IMG/VR virus record: IMGVR_UViG_3300035034_001119 | Coordinates: 1 to 43,432 of that record | Direction: 5' to 3' (one strand) | From: a virus | DNA length: 43,432 bases | In this document: one piece after another, positions 1 through 6,856 of the stretch | Numbering within the stretch: the first letter of the stretch is position 1 | Layout of the letters: each line of letters starts with the position of its first letter | The notes under the pieces: generated by a model | Databases searched by the model: none | What the model saw: the letters and a program-made list of their open reading frames with translations, nothing else | Told to the model about the DNA's origin: nothing | Translations under genes and position numbers: made by a program

Positions 1-127
1 ATAAATGATGCGTGCAGGTGCTTGGCCGAACTTAAATTTAACTGTGTAATACAAAAACATTGCTTGAATGAATTTTGCAAAATCATCAACTTCGCCATCT
101 GTATATCTGCTAACGAATTTGTGATCA
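1..127. repeat. Terminal direct repeat, copy 1 (contig circularity)
   Basis: Bases 1-127 are identical to 43306-43432. A perfect repeat of exactly 127 bases at the two ends is the usual trace of an assembler closing a circular path, so the genome is circular or circularly permuted with 43,305 unique bases. The repeat lies inside one continuous reading frame on the minus strand, as expected for an assembly overlap and not for a packaged terminal repeat. Confidence 0.95.
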
Positions 128-585
128 ATGACTTCAATTTCGCCAAGCTCATTTTTTACAATTAAATCGCTGTATGATTTAGCCGGCAATGATAATTTTT
201 CGCCATCAAGTGTTTCAATCGGTGCAACAATCTTTAATTCAACACCAAGTATTTTTTCAAATGGTTTGACTTCTTCAAGATACGAATTGAATCCAAAATT
301 GAATTTTTTAATGACTTCTTCAACTGATCCAGTTTTGCCCCAATCAACCTGACTAGATGGCGTATTGTTTATGTGATCAAGCCCGAGTTCTTTCGCTTCA
401 TCTGGCGATTTGCCATTGTAAAACGCTTCAAGTGCTTTGTGCGCGGCTTGACCTGCTAATGCAGATGGCGACGTCTGATCATCGTAAACTTTCATGATGT
501 ACTTTTTTCTAAATGCAAATGGATTGCTTAGAAATGAGACCATACTAGAATATGACCAATAATCAATTAATGTTTGTTTAGGCAT
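1..585 (-). CDS. PD-(D/E)XK nuclease-FtsK fusion, N-terminal part (continues at 43305)
   Basis: First 195 codons of a 672-residue protein that crosses the contig join. ATG at 585 follows AAAGGAAACC, a good ribosome site. This part is a RecB/Cas4-superfamily nuclease domain: H49 in GQAAHKA, E116 in GVELKI, D140 in SYSDLIV, then EVIDHK with D154 and K156, and the QxxxxY motif (Q174, Y179). No cysteine cluster is visible, so it is not an iron-sulphur Cas4. In this family these residues bind metal and cut DNA from ends. The rest of the protein is an FtsK-type motor (41872-43432). It lies downstream of recT in the same transcription direction, so a role in end resection for RecT annealing is inferred. 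Confidence 0.9.
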   Translation of the reverse strand, partial: MPKQTLIDYWSYSSMVSFLSNPFAFRKKYIMKVYDDQTSPSALAGQAAHKALEAFYNGKSPDEAKELGLDHINNTPSSQVDWGKTGSVEEVIKKFNFGFNSYLEEVKPFEKILGVELKIVAPIETLDGEKLSLPAKSYSDLIVKNELGEIEVIDHKFVSRYTDGEVDDFAKFIQAMFLYYTVKFKFGQAPARIIY

Positions 586-618
586 TGCGTGGTTTCCTTT
601 GCTTAATTTGTTGTTTTA

Positions 619-647
619 ATATTATCAAACGTGTTCCGTTTTGTCAA
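619..647 (-). promoter_or_regulatory. Early promoter P1 with conserved spacer
   Basis: Minus strand TTGACA (647-642), a 17-base spacer, then TAATAT (624-619). The spacer reads AAACGGAACACGTTTGA and belongs to a family of six promoters. It drives the nuclease-FtsK gene starting at 585. The -35 box overlaps the stop codon of the upstream gene (644). Confidence 0.85.
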
Positions 648-955
648 CGATAAACCCAAAGTGGTTTTGATCCTTTTTTATTTGCATATTGATCAGTCAT
701 TGGTGTATCACCGCCATCATTACTGAAACTGCGCCACCATGTGTTTATAAATTCATCTTCATAAAATTCGCCGTGAAAATGTGCAAATTCTCTGCTTAGT
801 TCCAAACCACTTATGGTTTGCCCTATGTGCAAAGAAATCAATTCAGCCGCTTTTGTCGCACTATATAACTCTGCACTAATACAAATTGATCCGCCGTCCA
901 TGTCTTGAACTGGCTCGTTGTAGGCAAGATTGAATTTTGTGTTTTGCAACTTCAT
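644..955 (-). CDS. Hypothetical protein, 103 aa
   Basis: I do not recognise this protein. It is mixed alpha/beta in composition, with a central helix-like stretch (ATKAAELISLHIG) and an aromatic C-terminus (NTWWRSF, then LWVYR). No signal peptide or membrane segment is visible. Its start overlaps the stop of the upstream gene as ATGA, so it is probably translationally coupled in the recT operon. Its stop codon lies inside the -35 box of promoter P1. Confidence 0.7.
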   Translation of the reverse strand: MKLQNTKFNLAYNEPVQDMDGGSICISAELYSATKAAELISLHIGQTISGLELSREFAHFHGEFYEDEFINTWWRSFSNDGGDTPMTDQYANKKGSKPLWVYR

Positions 956-1302
956 GATTCGTCAAATCCATATTTTTCACGTTCTTTTTCAGTTAGTAGC
1001 ATTTTGTAGTCAATATCTGACCATTCGCAAAGATCAACAATGTCAACTACAATGCTTGATCCATTTAAATGAGCTTGCAATGCACCATCGTCAAATGTTG
1101 ATTTTGGTAAAAATTTCACAAAATCTTCAAGCCATGACATCGGCACAAATATCAAAAATTGATTATATCTATACTTTGCTTGGCGATCATTTTCATCGCC
1201 TTTTACAAAGTTGTATTCGATGCCGCTCAATGTCATATCTTCTGTTGGATCACCGTGTATGTATAGCCATAAGTTGTGTTGATTGAATTCGTAGTTTTCC
1301 AT
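952..1302 (-). CDS. Hypothetical protein, 116 aa
   Basis: Unrecognised acidic soluble protein with features such as WLYIHGDP and FVPMSWLEDFVKFLP. I chose the ATG at 1302 because it follows the upstream stop (1304-1306) at once. In-frame ATGs at 1323 and 1347 would give longer forms overlapping the upstream gene. It overlaps the next gene by ATGA at 952-955. It sits between recT and the nuclease-FtsK gene and is probably co-transcribed with them. Confidence 0.65.
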   Translation of the reverse strand: MENYEFNQHNLWLYIHGDPTEDMTLSGIEYNFVKGDENDRQAKYRYNQFLIFVPMSWLEDFVKFLPKSTFDDGALQAHLNGSSIVVDIVDLCEWSDIDYKMLLTEKEREKYGFDES

Positions 1303-1303
1303 T

Positions 1304-1525
1304 TTATTTTTTTGTACTTTCATTATTAGCTTTTTCAAGAACAGCACGCATTACATCAGACATTTCAACCATGTATCTTTTGCCTCTGTATTTAATTATC
1401 AGTGATTTTGATGGTATTGCAGTGATTGCATCAAATTTTTCACCACCAAATTCACCTTTGCCAAATTCTTCATTCAAAAACATTGCTGAATCATCAAGCG
1501 TTTTAACTTCAATATTAATTTTCAT
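1304..1525 (-). CDS. Hypothetical protein, 73 aa
   Basis: Small unrecognised protein starting two bases after the recT stop, with a GAGGCG ribosome site inside the recT 3' end. It has a Gly-rich middle (GKGEFGGEKF) and a basic strand (IIKYRGKRYMVEM). The position directly after recT suggests a recombination or early accessory role, but nothing in the sequence proves it. Confidence 0.65.
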   Translation of the reverse strand: MKINIEVKTLDDSAMFLNEEFGKGEFGGEKFDAITAIPSKSLIIKYRGKRYMVEMSDVMRAVLEKANNESTKK

Positions 1526-1527
1526 GA

Positions 1528-2379
1528 TTACGCCTCATCTTTCGCCGGCTCATCAACACCATCAGATGCATCAGATTTTGAATTTGTTTGGTCGCCATCG
1601 TCATTGTCAACATAATCGTATGTATCATCTGAATTAACAGCAGCTTGATCAGCACGAATTGCAACTTGCAATTGAGTGCTTGTGATTCCATCAGCCGCCA
1701 ATAGCAATTTCATAACAGTTTTGCGCGACATGTGATCAAATCCAGTTCTGAGCTTGCTTGGGTGCTTATCAGACCATTGACCACCGCCATTTTTGTATTG
1801 CTTTGAATATTTTGCAGCATGTGCTTCAAGTTCTTCAACAGTCATATACAACGCTTTGTGAAATCCGTTCATCAATTTCAAATAACCTACATACCCAATG
1901 ATTTCTTTTTTAGCACGAATTTTATCAGACTTGAGCCACTTAAAATCGTACTCACCAGTTAAATGATCTTTTCCTTTGTATTCGCCTTTTCTAACTTCGC
2001 TCACATTAACTAATTCGTAATGGCCTGATCTCAATGCAAGCTGTTTCAAACCTTTTGCACGCATTTGAAATTGTGCTTTTTGGATTGATCGCCCACCATT
2101 AGCATCTTTTGCTTTTTGTGAATTGTCCCAATACGGCAATATATCTGCATAGCCAAGTGATGGTTCAATCGGCAAATCTAATGATGCAGCAGTGATTGCA
2201 GCGGTCAAAACTGACCAAGGTTCACAATCTTGCAGCATCACATTCTGATTAATAACTGACATCAATGATGTTGTGAATTGCGGTGCGCGTGTTTTTAATA
2301 ATTCATCGATTCTGCGTTGCACTTCACCGCTTCGCATAAATGCTTGCAATGATGCTGGTTTGTGTACTATTTCGCTCAT
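1528..2379 (-). CDS. recT: RecT-family single-strand annealing protein, 283 aa
   Basis: Phage recombinase that anneals complementary single strands, usually working with a 5'-3' exonuclease. The RecT core is clear: LDLPIEPSLGYA, the FQMRAKGLKQLALRSG stretch, and a conserved helix near DHMSRKTVMKLLLA. The last ~40 residues (DDTYDYVDNDDGD onward) form an acidic disordered tail, common in annealing proteins that dock on partners. Start ATG at 2379 is preceded by GAAAGG. A nuclease fused to an FtsK motor lies four genes downstream and is the likely partner. A stable hairpin at 2413-2438 sits just upstream and may attenuate transcription into this gene. Confidence 0.92.
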   Translation of the reverse strand: MSEIVHKPASLQAFMRSGEVQRRIDELLKTRAPQFTTSLMSVINQNVMLQDCEPWSVLTAAITAASLDLPIEPSLGYADILPYWDNSQKAKDANGGRSIQKAQFQMRAKGLKQLALRSGHYELVNVSEVRKGEYKGKDHLTGEYDFKWLKSDKIRAKKEIIGYVGYLKLMNGFHKALYMTVEELEAHAAKYSKQYKNGGGQWSDKHPSKLRTGFDHMSRKTVMKLLLAADGITSTQLQVAIRADQAAVNSDDTYDYVDNDDGDQTNSKSDASDGVDEPAKDEA

Positions 2380-2412
2380 TTAAAATGACCTTTCGTGATT
2401 GCTTTTTAAAAT

Positions 2413-2438
2413 GTGGCGCACCATATTTGGCACGCCAC
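2413..2438 (-). terminator. Hairpin terminator or attenuator upstream of recT
   Basis: An 11-bp stem (2413-2423 with 2428-2438, two G-U pairs in the minus-strand RNA) closes a 4-base loop and is followed on the minus strand by ATTTTAAAAAG. It lies between the small gene at 2445-2630 and recT. The short U tract suggests partial termination or a processing hairpin. Confidence 0.6.
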
Positions 2439-2444
2439 GATTAT

Positions 2445-2630
2445 TTATTGAAGTTGTTTTGCAGTGTCTTTATGTGTCAATCGACCGAGTTTTGCATAAG
2501 CGCTTGTGCTATGTGCGTAACCTCGACCATCTGCGATCCAACCACAATCTTTTGTGAACTGGCATACTACGTATAAGCCATCAATTCTTTCAACTTTTCT
2601 TATTGGTAATTTTATTGTTTCGTCAGACAT
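2445..2630 (-). CDS. Hypothetical protein, 61 aa
   Basis: First gene after promoter P2. ATG at 2630 follows AAAGGACGCACCA, a good ribosome site. The short protein begins with a basic strand (IKLPIRKVERI), continues YVVCQFTKDCGW and ends in a polar helix. It is not recognised. It leads the recT operon and is separated from recT by the hairpin at 2413-2438. Confidence 0.7.
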   Translation of the reverse strand: MSDETIKLPIRKVERIDGLYVVCQFTKDCGWIADGRGYAHSTSAYAKLGRLTHKDTAKQLQ

Positions 2631-2663
2631 TGGTGCGTCCTTTCGTTAATTTAATGTAATTAT

Positions 2664-2705
2664 ATTGTATCAAAGCTGTTTCGTTATGTCAACGCTGTTT
2701 CGTTA
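2664..2705 (-). promoter_or_regulatory. Early promoter P2 with tandem conserved elements
   Basis: Minus strand TTGACA (2692-2687), 17-base spacer TAACGAAACAGCTTTGA, then TACAAT (2669-2664). A second copy of the element, TAACGAAACAGCG, lies upstream of the -35 at 2705-2693, 19 bp from the first. It drives the 2445-2630 gene and recT. Confidence 0.85.
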
Positions 2706-2750
2706 GGTTCGCTTAAAGTTTCGTGTGCATAGCTGACGGTACACGAACCT
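2706..2750 (-). terminator. Inverted repeat after the membrane-protein gene
   Basis: TTCGTGT (2720-2726) can pair with ACACGAA (2741-2747), and GGTTCG (2706-2711) offers a competing partner for CGAACC (2744-2749). It lies directly after the stop of 2749-3195 on the minus strand. The following bases (ACTTTAAG) lack a clear U tract, so this may be a weak terminator or a switchable hairpin. Confidence 0.4.
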
Positions 2751-3195
2751 ATTTGCAACCACCATTTGCAGTTGGTTGTGCATATCCAGGTGATTCAATC
2801 TGTTCTTCATGTGCATCGACTGGCGTTAAACCGTCTTTTTGAGCCGAACTCGTCTCGTTAATCGGATTGCATACTGTAAAATCTGCATTGCATTCAATGT
2901 CTGCAGGTGGCACACATTTTGGTGAATCAAGAGGTATTGAATCGCCGAATGGGCAACCAGTTGGTTCTAATTTGCATATGTGCTCGCCATTCTTCTCAAT
3001 TCCTATTGAATATGAACCTGCAGGGCAATCGGTAGTTTGTGCGCTTGCACGTTGAGCAGGAAATATCATATTAGACATGTACATTCGATATGTGATGTAT
3101 AGACCACCTAAAATCAATGCCAATATTGTGTAAAGTATAATTACACCTCTGAATTCGCTGCTTAATTTTGTTTTGTTGTTGATATTATATTGCAT
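2749..3195 (-). CDS. Membrane-anchored Cys-rich protein, 148 aa
   Basis: One N-terminal membrane segment (about residues 15-38, GVIILYTILALILGGLYI) is followed by an external region of ~100 residues with seven or so cysteines (DCPAG, HICKLEP, GCPFGD, KCVPP, IECNADFTVCNP) and a C-terminal NGGCK. The pattern suggests disulphide bonds outside the cell. I chose ATG at 3195 because AAGGAG lies eight bases upstream; longer in-frame starts lack this. It is the last gene of the Fic operon and overlaps nothing downstream. Surface modification or superinfection exclusion is possible but unproven. Confidence 0.7.
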   Translation of the reverse strand: MQYNINNKTKLSSEFRGVIILYTILALILGGLYITYRMYMSNMIFPAQRASAQTTDCPAGSYSIGIEKNGEHICKLEPTGCPFGDSIPLDSPKCVPPADIECNADFTVCNPINETSSAQKDGLTPVDAHEEQIESPGYAQPTANGGCK

Positions 3196-3214
3196 ATTTT
3201 TCTCCTTATTATTT

Positions 3215-3670
3215 TTACTTAAACCACTCATAATATTTTTGCCTTTCATTGAATTTAATTAACGTCGGTCTCTTTTTTAATTGCAATTCATGCCACCACA
3301 TCAGCATTCGTCCAGTTCTGCCGTTGCCATCAACAAACGGGTGTATTTTTTCAAATCGCACGTGCATTTCTTTCGGGTCCAATGTTTCTTTGTGATCGAT
3401 CATATCAAGCAGCCAATTATAAGCCATTTGTTGCGCTAAAAACGGCTCGGGGCATAATCTACCGCCTACAGTTACATCAACGGTTCTATATGCACCAGAT
3501 TCGCCCGCACCAAGTTGTTTTCGTGTGATCATGTGATGAAGTTTCAGCAAATCAGCAATTGCAATATCGTGCAGCGTTTCAAGAAAAAGCCACGCCTTAA
3601 ATGAATCTTCACATGCGACATGATCATCAATATCTTCTATTAAATTGCTTTGATGTATGTGATCGATCAT
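3215..3670 (-). CDS. Fic-domain protein (putative AMP-transferase), 151 aa
   Basis: Fic enzymes transfer AMP or similar groups to protein hydroxyls. The catalytic motif HPFVDGNGRTGR (residues 110-121, H110 catalytic) is canonical. Near the N-terminus SNLIED (residues 8-13) resembles the SxxxE[G/N] inhibitory helix of class II Fic proteins, with D in place of G/N; the Glu would block ATP binding until relieved. The length is close to a minimal Fic core. Its ATG overlaps the stop of the tiny upstream gene (3667-3670, ATGA). It may be a host-takeover or anti-defence enzyme or a toxin; the target is unknown. Confidence 0.88.
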   Translation of the reverse strand: MIDHIHQSNLIEDIDDHVACEDSFKAWLFLETLHDIAIADLLKLHHMITRKQLGAGESGAYRTVDVTVGGRLCPEPFLAQQMAYNWLLDMIDHKETLDPKEMHVRFEKIHPFVDGNGRTGRMLMWWHELQLKKRPTLIKFNERQKYYEWFK

Positions 3671-3798
3671 GATTTTTCTTCTTCTGTTATTTTTATGCCG
3701 TGCGTTTTTGCATGACGTTTCAACGATGATATCAGATTTCTACCTTCATGAATTTTCTGATCGATGCGATTTGATTCTTTTTCAGCTTCTTCAATCAT
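3667..3798 (-). CDS. Small helical protein upstream of fic, 43 aa
   Basis: A tiny gene fitted between two ATGA overlaps: its ATG (3798) overlaps the stop of the 48-aa gene and its stop overlaps the fic start. The product is charged and helical (MIEEAEKESNRIDQKIHEG, then a basic stretch and an acidic tail). Tight coupling to fic suggests a partner or regulator. Alternatively it is the second half of a gene split from 3795-3941 by a frameshift, since the two frames join without a gap. Confidence 0.55.
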   Translation of the reverse strand: MIEEAEKESNRIDQKIHEGRNLISSLKRHAKTHGIKITEEEKS

Positions 3799-3941
3799 AT
3801 CTTTTGCCGGTTCACGATCACAGAGTAATCACAATCGCATTCATGGCCCCAATCAATATTCCATTTATCTCTTGTATGTTTTTCAATTTGCTGTTCAACT
3901 TGTTTAAGTTTTTCAGGTATTGAATCTTCAAATGCACCCAT
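3795..3941 (-). CDS. Small Cys-containing protein, 48 aa
   Basis: Starts at ATG 3941, overlapping the upstream stop by one base (TAATG), and ends with TGA overlapping the next ATG. The product is a polar helix (IPEKLKQVEQQIEKH) followed by WGHECDCDY, a possible metal-binding His/Cys cluster. Not recognised. It may be an independent small protein or the N-terminal half of a frameshifted gene with 3667-3798. Confidence 0.5.
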   Translation of the reverse strand: MGAFEDSIPEKLKQVEQQIEKHTRDKWNIDWGHECDCDYSVIVNRQKI

Positions 3942-4501
3942 TAGATTAACCTCTGCTGATTATTTTCAGTTGGCAATGTTGGTCGCAATGCAACCATTTG
4001 GCCGTGTTCATCAAAATATTCAAATGTGGTGTGCAATTCTTCTGCACCTTTGTAAACATCGACAATGGATATTTTAGAGCCCATCGGCAAATCTTGGCGA
4101 ATATGATTGTCTTGAATCATTTTGAATTTATCAAGATTGCGAGCGCCGCGCAAAAATTCCCAACCATAACGAGTGATTAGCCATTCGCCTTTTATTGGTT
4201 TTTCTGATTCTTTGTCGATCACTTTTGCAATGACACCGTGATAACGTAATGCACCAAAATTTCCATATGCAGACTGACCGAAATCAATCAAATTCAAATC
4301 TGCTTTTCTAAACTGATTCACGCCTGTTTCAACAACGTGATCTGCTGCACGTCGCAACATTTTAGCTTTGCGTTTGTCAATTGATTCTTTGTGAATCGGT
4401 TTGAATATTGCGAATATATCATCGGTTGCTTGAACCAGTTGATCATTGTTTAATCCAGTTGATTTTAATGCTTCATAAATTGCATCTTTTTGTTTACTCA
4501 T
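3941..4501 (-). CDS. Hypothetical protein, 186 aa
   Basis: Unrecognised soluble protein. The N-terminal half is helical (DAIYEALKSTGLN; DKRKAKMLRRAADHVV). The middle shows GNFGALRYHGVIAKV and EWLITRYGWEFLRG, reminiscent of a winged-helix-like DNA-binding fold seen in phage proteins of unknown role; that is only a guess. Its start overlaps the upstream stop (4498-4501, ATGA). It heads the segment leading to fic. Confidence 0.7.
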   Translation of the reverse strand: MSKQKDAIYEALKSTGLNNDQLVQATDDIFAIFKPIHKESIDKRKAKMLRRAADHVVETGVNQFRKADLNLIDFGQSAYGNFGALRYHGVIAKVIDKESEKPIKGEWLITRYGWEFLRGARNLDKFKMIQDNHIRQDLPMGSKISIVDVYKGAEELHTTFEYFDEHGQMVALRPTLPTENNQQRLI

Positions 4502-4815
4502 GATTTTGACCTCAATTTTTTATCTTGCACTTCTAAATATGAATATAGTCGTTCATTAAAAGCACGTATTGCATCGCCAAATGTATGACCTGATGCAAAC
4601 ACATTAAATGTCATTTCTGTGAAATCGTGCTTGCTGTAATGCTTGTATTCGCCTTTGGCTTCAAATAATCGTGGGTTTTTGTTTGTGCCGCCGAAATCAT
4701 TGCTGAATAAAGTCGCTTCACACTCGAATTCAATCAACATAAATTCAATTCCGTAGTATGCACAATATTCAGTTGGCACATATTTTTGCATTTCTTTGAA
4801 TTGTTTGTCTGTCAT
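4498..4815 (-). CDS. Hypothetical protein, 105 aa
   Basis: Unrecognised. It has an aromatic beta-rich centre (AYYGIEFMLIEFECEATLF) and a helical C-terminus (GDAIRAFNERLYSYLEVQ). Both ends are coupled by ATGA overlaps to neighbours (4812-4815 and 4498-4501), so it is part of the early operon from promoter P3. Confidence 0.7.
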   Translation of the reverse strand: MTDKQFKEMQKYVPTEYCAYYGIEFMLIEFECEATLFSNDFGGTNKNPRLFEAKGEYKHYSKHDFTEMTFNVFASGHTFGDAIRAFNERLYSYLEVQDKKLRSKS

Positions 4816-5219
4816 AGTCGCACCATTTCTGCATTGTCAGGCAATACGTTTTTAAATGATTCAGGAATAGCACCTTGATGCCATAAATCGTTTGTGATCA
4901 CATGACGTCCATCATTGAAACGAATTACAACTTTATTGCCACCCATTCCAAGCGATGCACGTTTTTTCGGCGCCCAGCCGTCCACAATAGCTTTCAGGCT
5001 GTCTTTTGCATTGATAACATATTCACGCAAATGATCGCCGAACATGTAATGCTGACCGCCTATGCGTGCAACATTTTCATTATTTCGTGATTGCCACAAT
5101 TCAATCCATCGATCACACTCAGGGCAAATGCCGACTGATTCAAGGCGTTCACGATGGCTTTCAGCGTAACCGTGAGCACCAATGATCTTTCCATCAATTT
5201 TGCAAATTAGATCGCTCAT
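4812..5219 (-). CDS. Hypothetical protein with one CxxC, 135 aa
   Basis: Unrecognised. ICPECDRW (about residues 31-38) is a possible half of a zinc site together with Cys6 and nearby His residues. The C-terminal half (NKVVIRFNDGRHVITNDLW) looks like a beta-rich small domain. Start at 5219 is two bases after the LPD29-like gene stop. Likely an early accessory protein. Confidence 0.68.
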   Translation of the reverse strand: MSDLICKIDGKIIGAHGYAESHRERLESVGICPECDRWIELWQSRNNENVARIGGQHYMFGDHLREYVINAKDSLKAIVDGWAPKKRASLGMGGNKVVIRFNDGRHVITNDLWHQGAIPESFKNVLPDNAEMVRL

Positions 5220-5221
5220 GA

Positions 5222-5560
5222 TTAATCCTCGATCCTGACATCGCCATGAAATCGAACATTGTAATAATCAGTCATTGAATCGATATCATCGTAGTTGTAT
5301 TGATCAACAATTTTTTTAAGTTCATCACGCATTTGATCATTCATTGTTGTGCGTCGTGCGAATCCGGTATTTGAAATTCTGATTGCCATTGATTGGCCCA
5401 TTGAATATCGTTCGATGCGTACGCTTATTTTTACGCCTTTCATTTCTGAATAAAACTCTTTAATTTCTTTACGGACCAGCTTTGCAATTTCTGCAATGTC
5501 CATATCTTTAGTTTCAGCATATTTGCTGCCGATTGTGTGATAGTTGATTGTGTTTGTCAT
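5222..5560 (-). CDS. LPD29-like domain protein, 112 aa
   Basis: The arrangement of a helix (AEIAKLVRKEIKEFYSE) followed by GVKISVRIERYSMGQSMAIR resembles LPD29, a domain found alone or in large polyvalent proteins of phages and mobile elements. Its biochemical role is not established. It is the first gene after promoter P3, with leader GAAAGAAGCAACCACATG. Assignment rests on pattern memory, so moderate confidence. Confidence 0.6.
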   Translation of the reverse strand: MTNTINYHTIGSKYAETKDMDIAEIAKLVRKEIKEFYSEMKGVKISVRIERYSMGQSMAIRISNTGFARRTTMNDQMRDELKKIVDQYNYDDIDSMTDYYNVRFHGDVRIED

Positions 5561-5596
5561 GTGGTTGCTTCTTTCGTGGTTGATTTGTATATATAC

Positions 5597-5625
5597 ATAT
5601 TATCAAGGGTGTTCCGTTTTGTCAA
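5597..5625 (-). promoter_or_regulatory. Early promoter P3 with conserved spacer
   Basis: Minus strand TTGACA (5625-5620), 17-base spacer AAACGGAACACCCTTGA, TAATAT (5602-5597). Drives the operon beginning at 5560. Same family as P1, P2, P4, P5 and P6. Confidence 0.85.
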
Positions 5626-5630
5626 CAGCT

Positions 5631-5915
5631 TTATTTAACTAATTCTGCATATATTTTCTGTACTGGATCACCAATCTTTGTAAAGTGCTGACCGCCTGAA
5701 ATTGATAGCATCACGCCATTTTCTGATTCTGAAAATTCATCAGCTCGGTTATATGCGTATTCAAACATGCTTTCAATTTCTGCTGCATGATCATTAGATA
5801 CGATCAATTCATCACCGATCAGATCACTTGTAATTGTAATCATTGATCCGGCAACTGTTATTGTTTTGCTAACTGCATCACGTACGTGCAGCACATCTTG
5901 CTTCAAGTGGCTCAT
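5631..5915 (-). CDS. Hypothetical protein, 94 aa
   Basis: Unrecognised small soluble protein. ATG at 5915 overlaps the upstream stop by one base (TAATG). Composition is acidic with a helix around HAAEIESMFEYAYNRADEF and a short Gly/Ser turn (LSISGGQHF). It is the second gene from promoter P4. The stop is a few bases upstream of promoter P3. Confidence 0.68.
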   Translation of the reverse strand: MSHLKQDVLHVRDAVSKTITVAGSMITITSDLIGDELIVSNDHAAEIESMFEYAYNRADEFSESENGVMLSISGGQHFTKIGDPVQKIYAELVK

Positions 5916-6181
5916 TATAGAACCGCCTGATACTGTTTGACGATGCCAGTTGCAAGATGATTGATGTAATTTGTGATATCAGTATTATTGAAATCTAAGA
6001 TTGTTAAAACTTGCTTTATTTGTTTTCGCATTTGTGGTTCTGATTTAGTAACTTCAACTAAATCTTCAATGAATTCGTTATATTCGTAAATGTGAACTGA
6101 ATCATTCATATCTACAATGAATGTTTCTTGCAGATCGATTCCTTTTTCTTCTAGTAGTGTTGTGATGTAATTCTTGAACAT
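5915..6181 (-). CDS. Hypothetical protein, 88 aa
   Basis: First gene of the leftward block, just after promoter P4. The product is acidic and mostly helical (KSEPQMRKQIKQVLTIL; YINHLATGIVKQYQAVL). Not recognised. As the gene nearest the divergent control region it could be an early regulator, which is inference from position only. Confidence 0.7.
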   Translation of the reverse strand: MFKNYITTLLEEKGIDLQETFIVDMNDSVHIYEYNEFIEDLVEVTKSEPQMRKQIKQVLTILDFNNTDITNYINHLATGIVKQYQAVL

Positions 6182-6214
6182 TTGTGGTTGCTTTCGTTGA
6201 TTTGTTATACATAT

Positions 6215-6256
6215 ATAATATCAAAGCTGTTCCGTTATGTCAACGCTGTTTGCTTA
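6215..6256 (-). promoter_or_regulatory. Early promoter P4 with tandem conserved elements
   Basis: Minus strand TTGACA (6243-6238), 17-base spacer TAACGGAACAGCTTTGA, TATTAT (6220-6215). An upstream second element TAAGCAAACAGCG lies at 6256-6244, again 19 bp away, as at P2. This is the first promoter of the leftward block. Confidence 0.85.
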
Positions 6257-6323
6257 AAATAACGCTACTTTATTTACAGCGTTTATGTTTATTAAATTCA
6301 TTCATGCCCAACAGATAATGCAA

Positions 6324-6332
6324 TGCTATAAT
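6324..6332 (+). promoter_or_regulatory. Extended -10 promoter of the large structured RNA
   Basis: TGC followed by TATAAT (6327-6332) forms an extended -10 box; no good -35 is seen. Predicted start near G6339, which is exactly the first base of the first stem (GGCTGAGG). Confidence 0.65.
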
Positions 6333-6338
6333 CAAGAC

Positions 6339-6856
6339 GGCTGAGGGTTTGCGTGGTTGCACCTCAGCCAATCTAGTTATTGAAATAACCATGCAATTCG
6401 TTTATGATTAATGCACGGCAGTTATACGTCAGAACTATAATTGCCTGATGAAAATTCAATCACAAGTGAGGGTATCTCTTGTATTTTTCTGCATGGCACG
6501 ATATAATTATTATATTCTGACGTATAGCTAAATCTCGATGAAACACCCACATTTGCAGGGTGTTTTTTCATTTAAGCGTTGGGAGCCGATCACCGGTAAA
6601 GGGGCGCTATAAAGAACCTGGATCAATTCGTTGATCAATTAACAACTTGAATGCATTTTGCTGATAAAAGCGAAAACGAAATATTTGGCACAACTAGCGG
6701 CGATGTGGAAACCCGAAGATCATTGTGATCAGGCAAATCATTAAATTCTAGAATAATGAACCATCACCAAATACTAGGAGTAATTTTTATCAGCGATATG
6801 CATTCAATAGTTGAGCACAAGTGATATGTTGGCTAGTCGTACGGCCCGTTGTACGA
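6339..6856 (+). ncRNA. Large structured non-coding RNA candidate (3' end uncertain, to ~7104)
   Basis: This part of the 970-bp divergent gap has no sizeable reading frame but dense base pairing. Helices seen: 6339-6346/6362-6369; 6376-6380/6385-6389 with loop TGAA; 6420-6434/6515-6529 (15 bp, one G-U) continuing past one bulge with 6436-6441/6509-6514; 6621-6626/6631-6636 closed by TTCG; 6643-6669/6785-6813 (about 26 bp, one mismatch, one 2-base bulge) enclosing 6682-6688/6767-6773, 6702-6705/6762-6765, 6718-6722/6726-6730 and 6738-6743/6754-6759; and 6837-6842/6851-6856. The size, phage context and ornate branching recall GOLLD and ROOL RNAs, but I could not match a family by eye. More hairpins at 7021-7055 and 7071-7104 may belong to it. 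Confidence 0.7.
6541..6568 (+). terminator. Terminator-like hairpin inside the structured region
   Basis: AAACACCC (6541-6548) pairs with GGGTGTTT (6558-6565), followed by a T run to 6568. It could end a ~230-nt transcript from the 6324 promoter, or be an internal hairpin of a longer RNA. Confidence 0.55.

Noticed and set aside
1-127. Packaged direct terminal repeat
   Set aside because: It is exactly 127 bases, a common assembler overlap size, and lies within a gene with an uninterrupted frame. Assembly circularity explains it better.
6479-6507. Promoter-like TTGTAT-17-TATAAT on the plus strand
   Set aside because: Both boxes fall inside the arms and interior of the long 6420-6529 helix, so I read them as RNA structure. 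A second promoter is possible but not needed.
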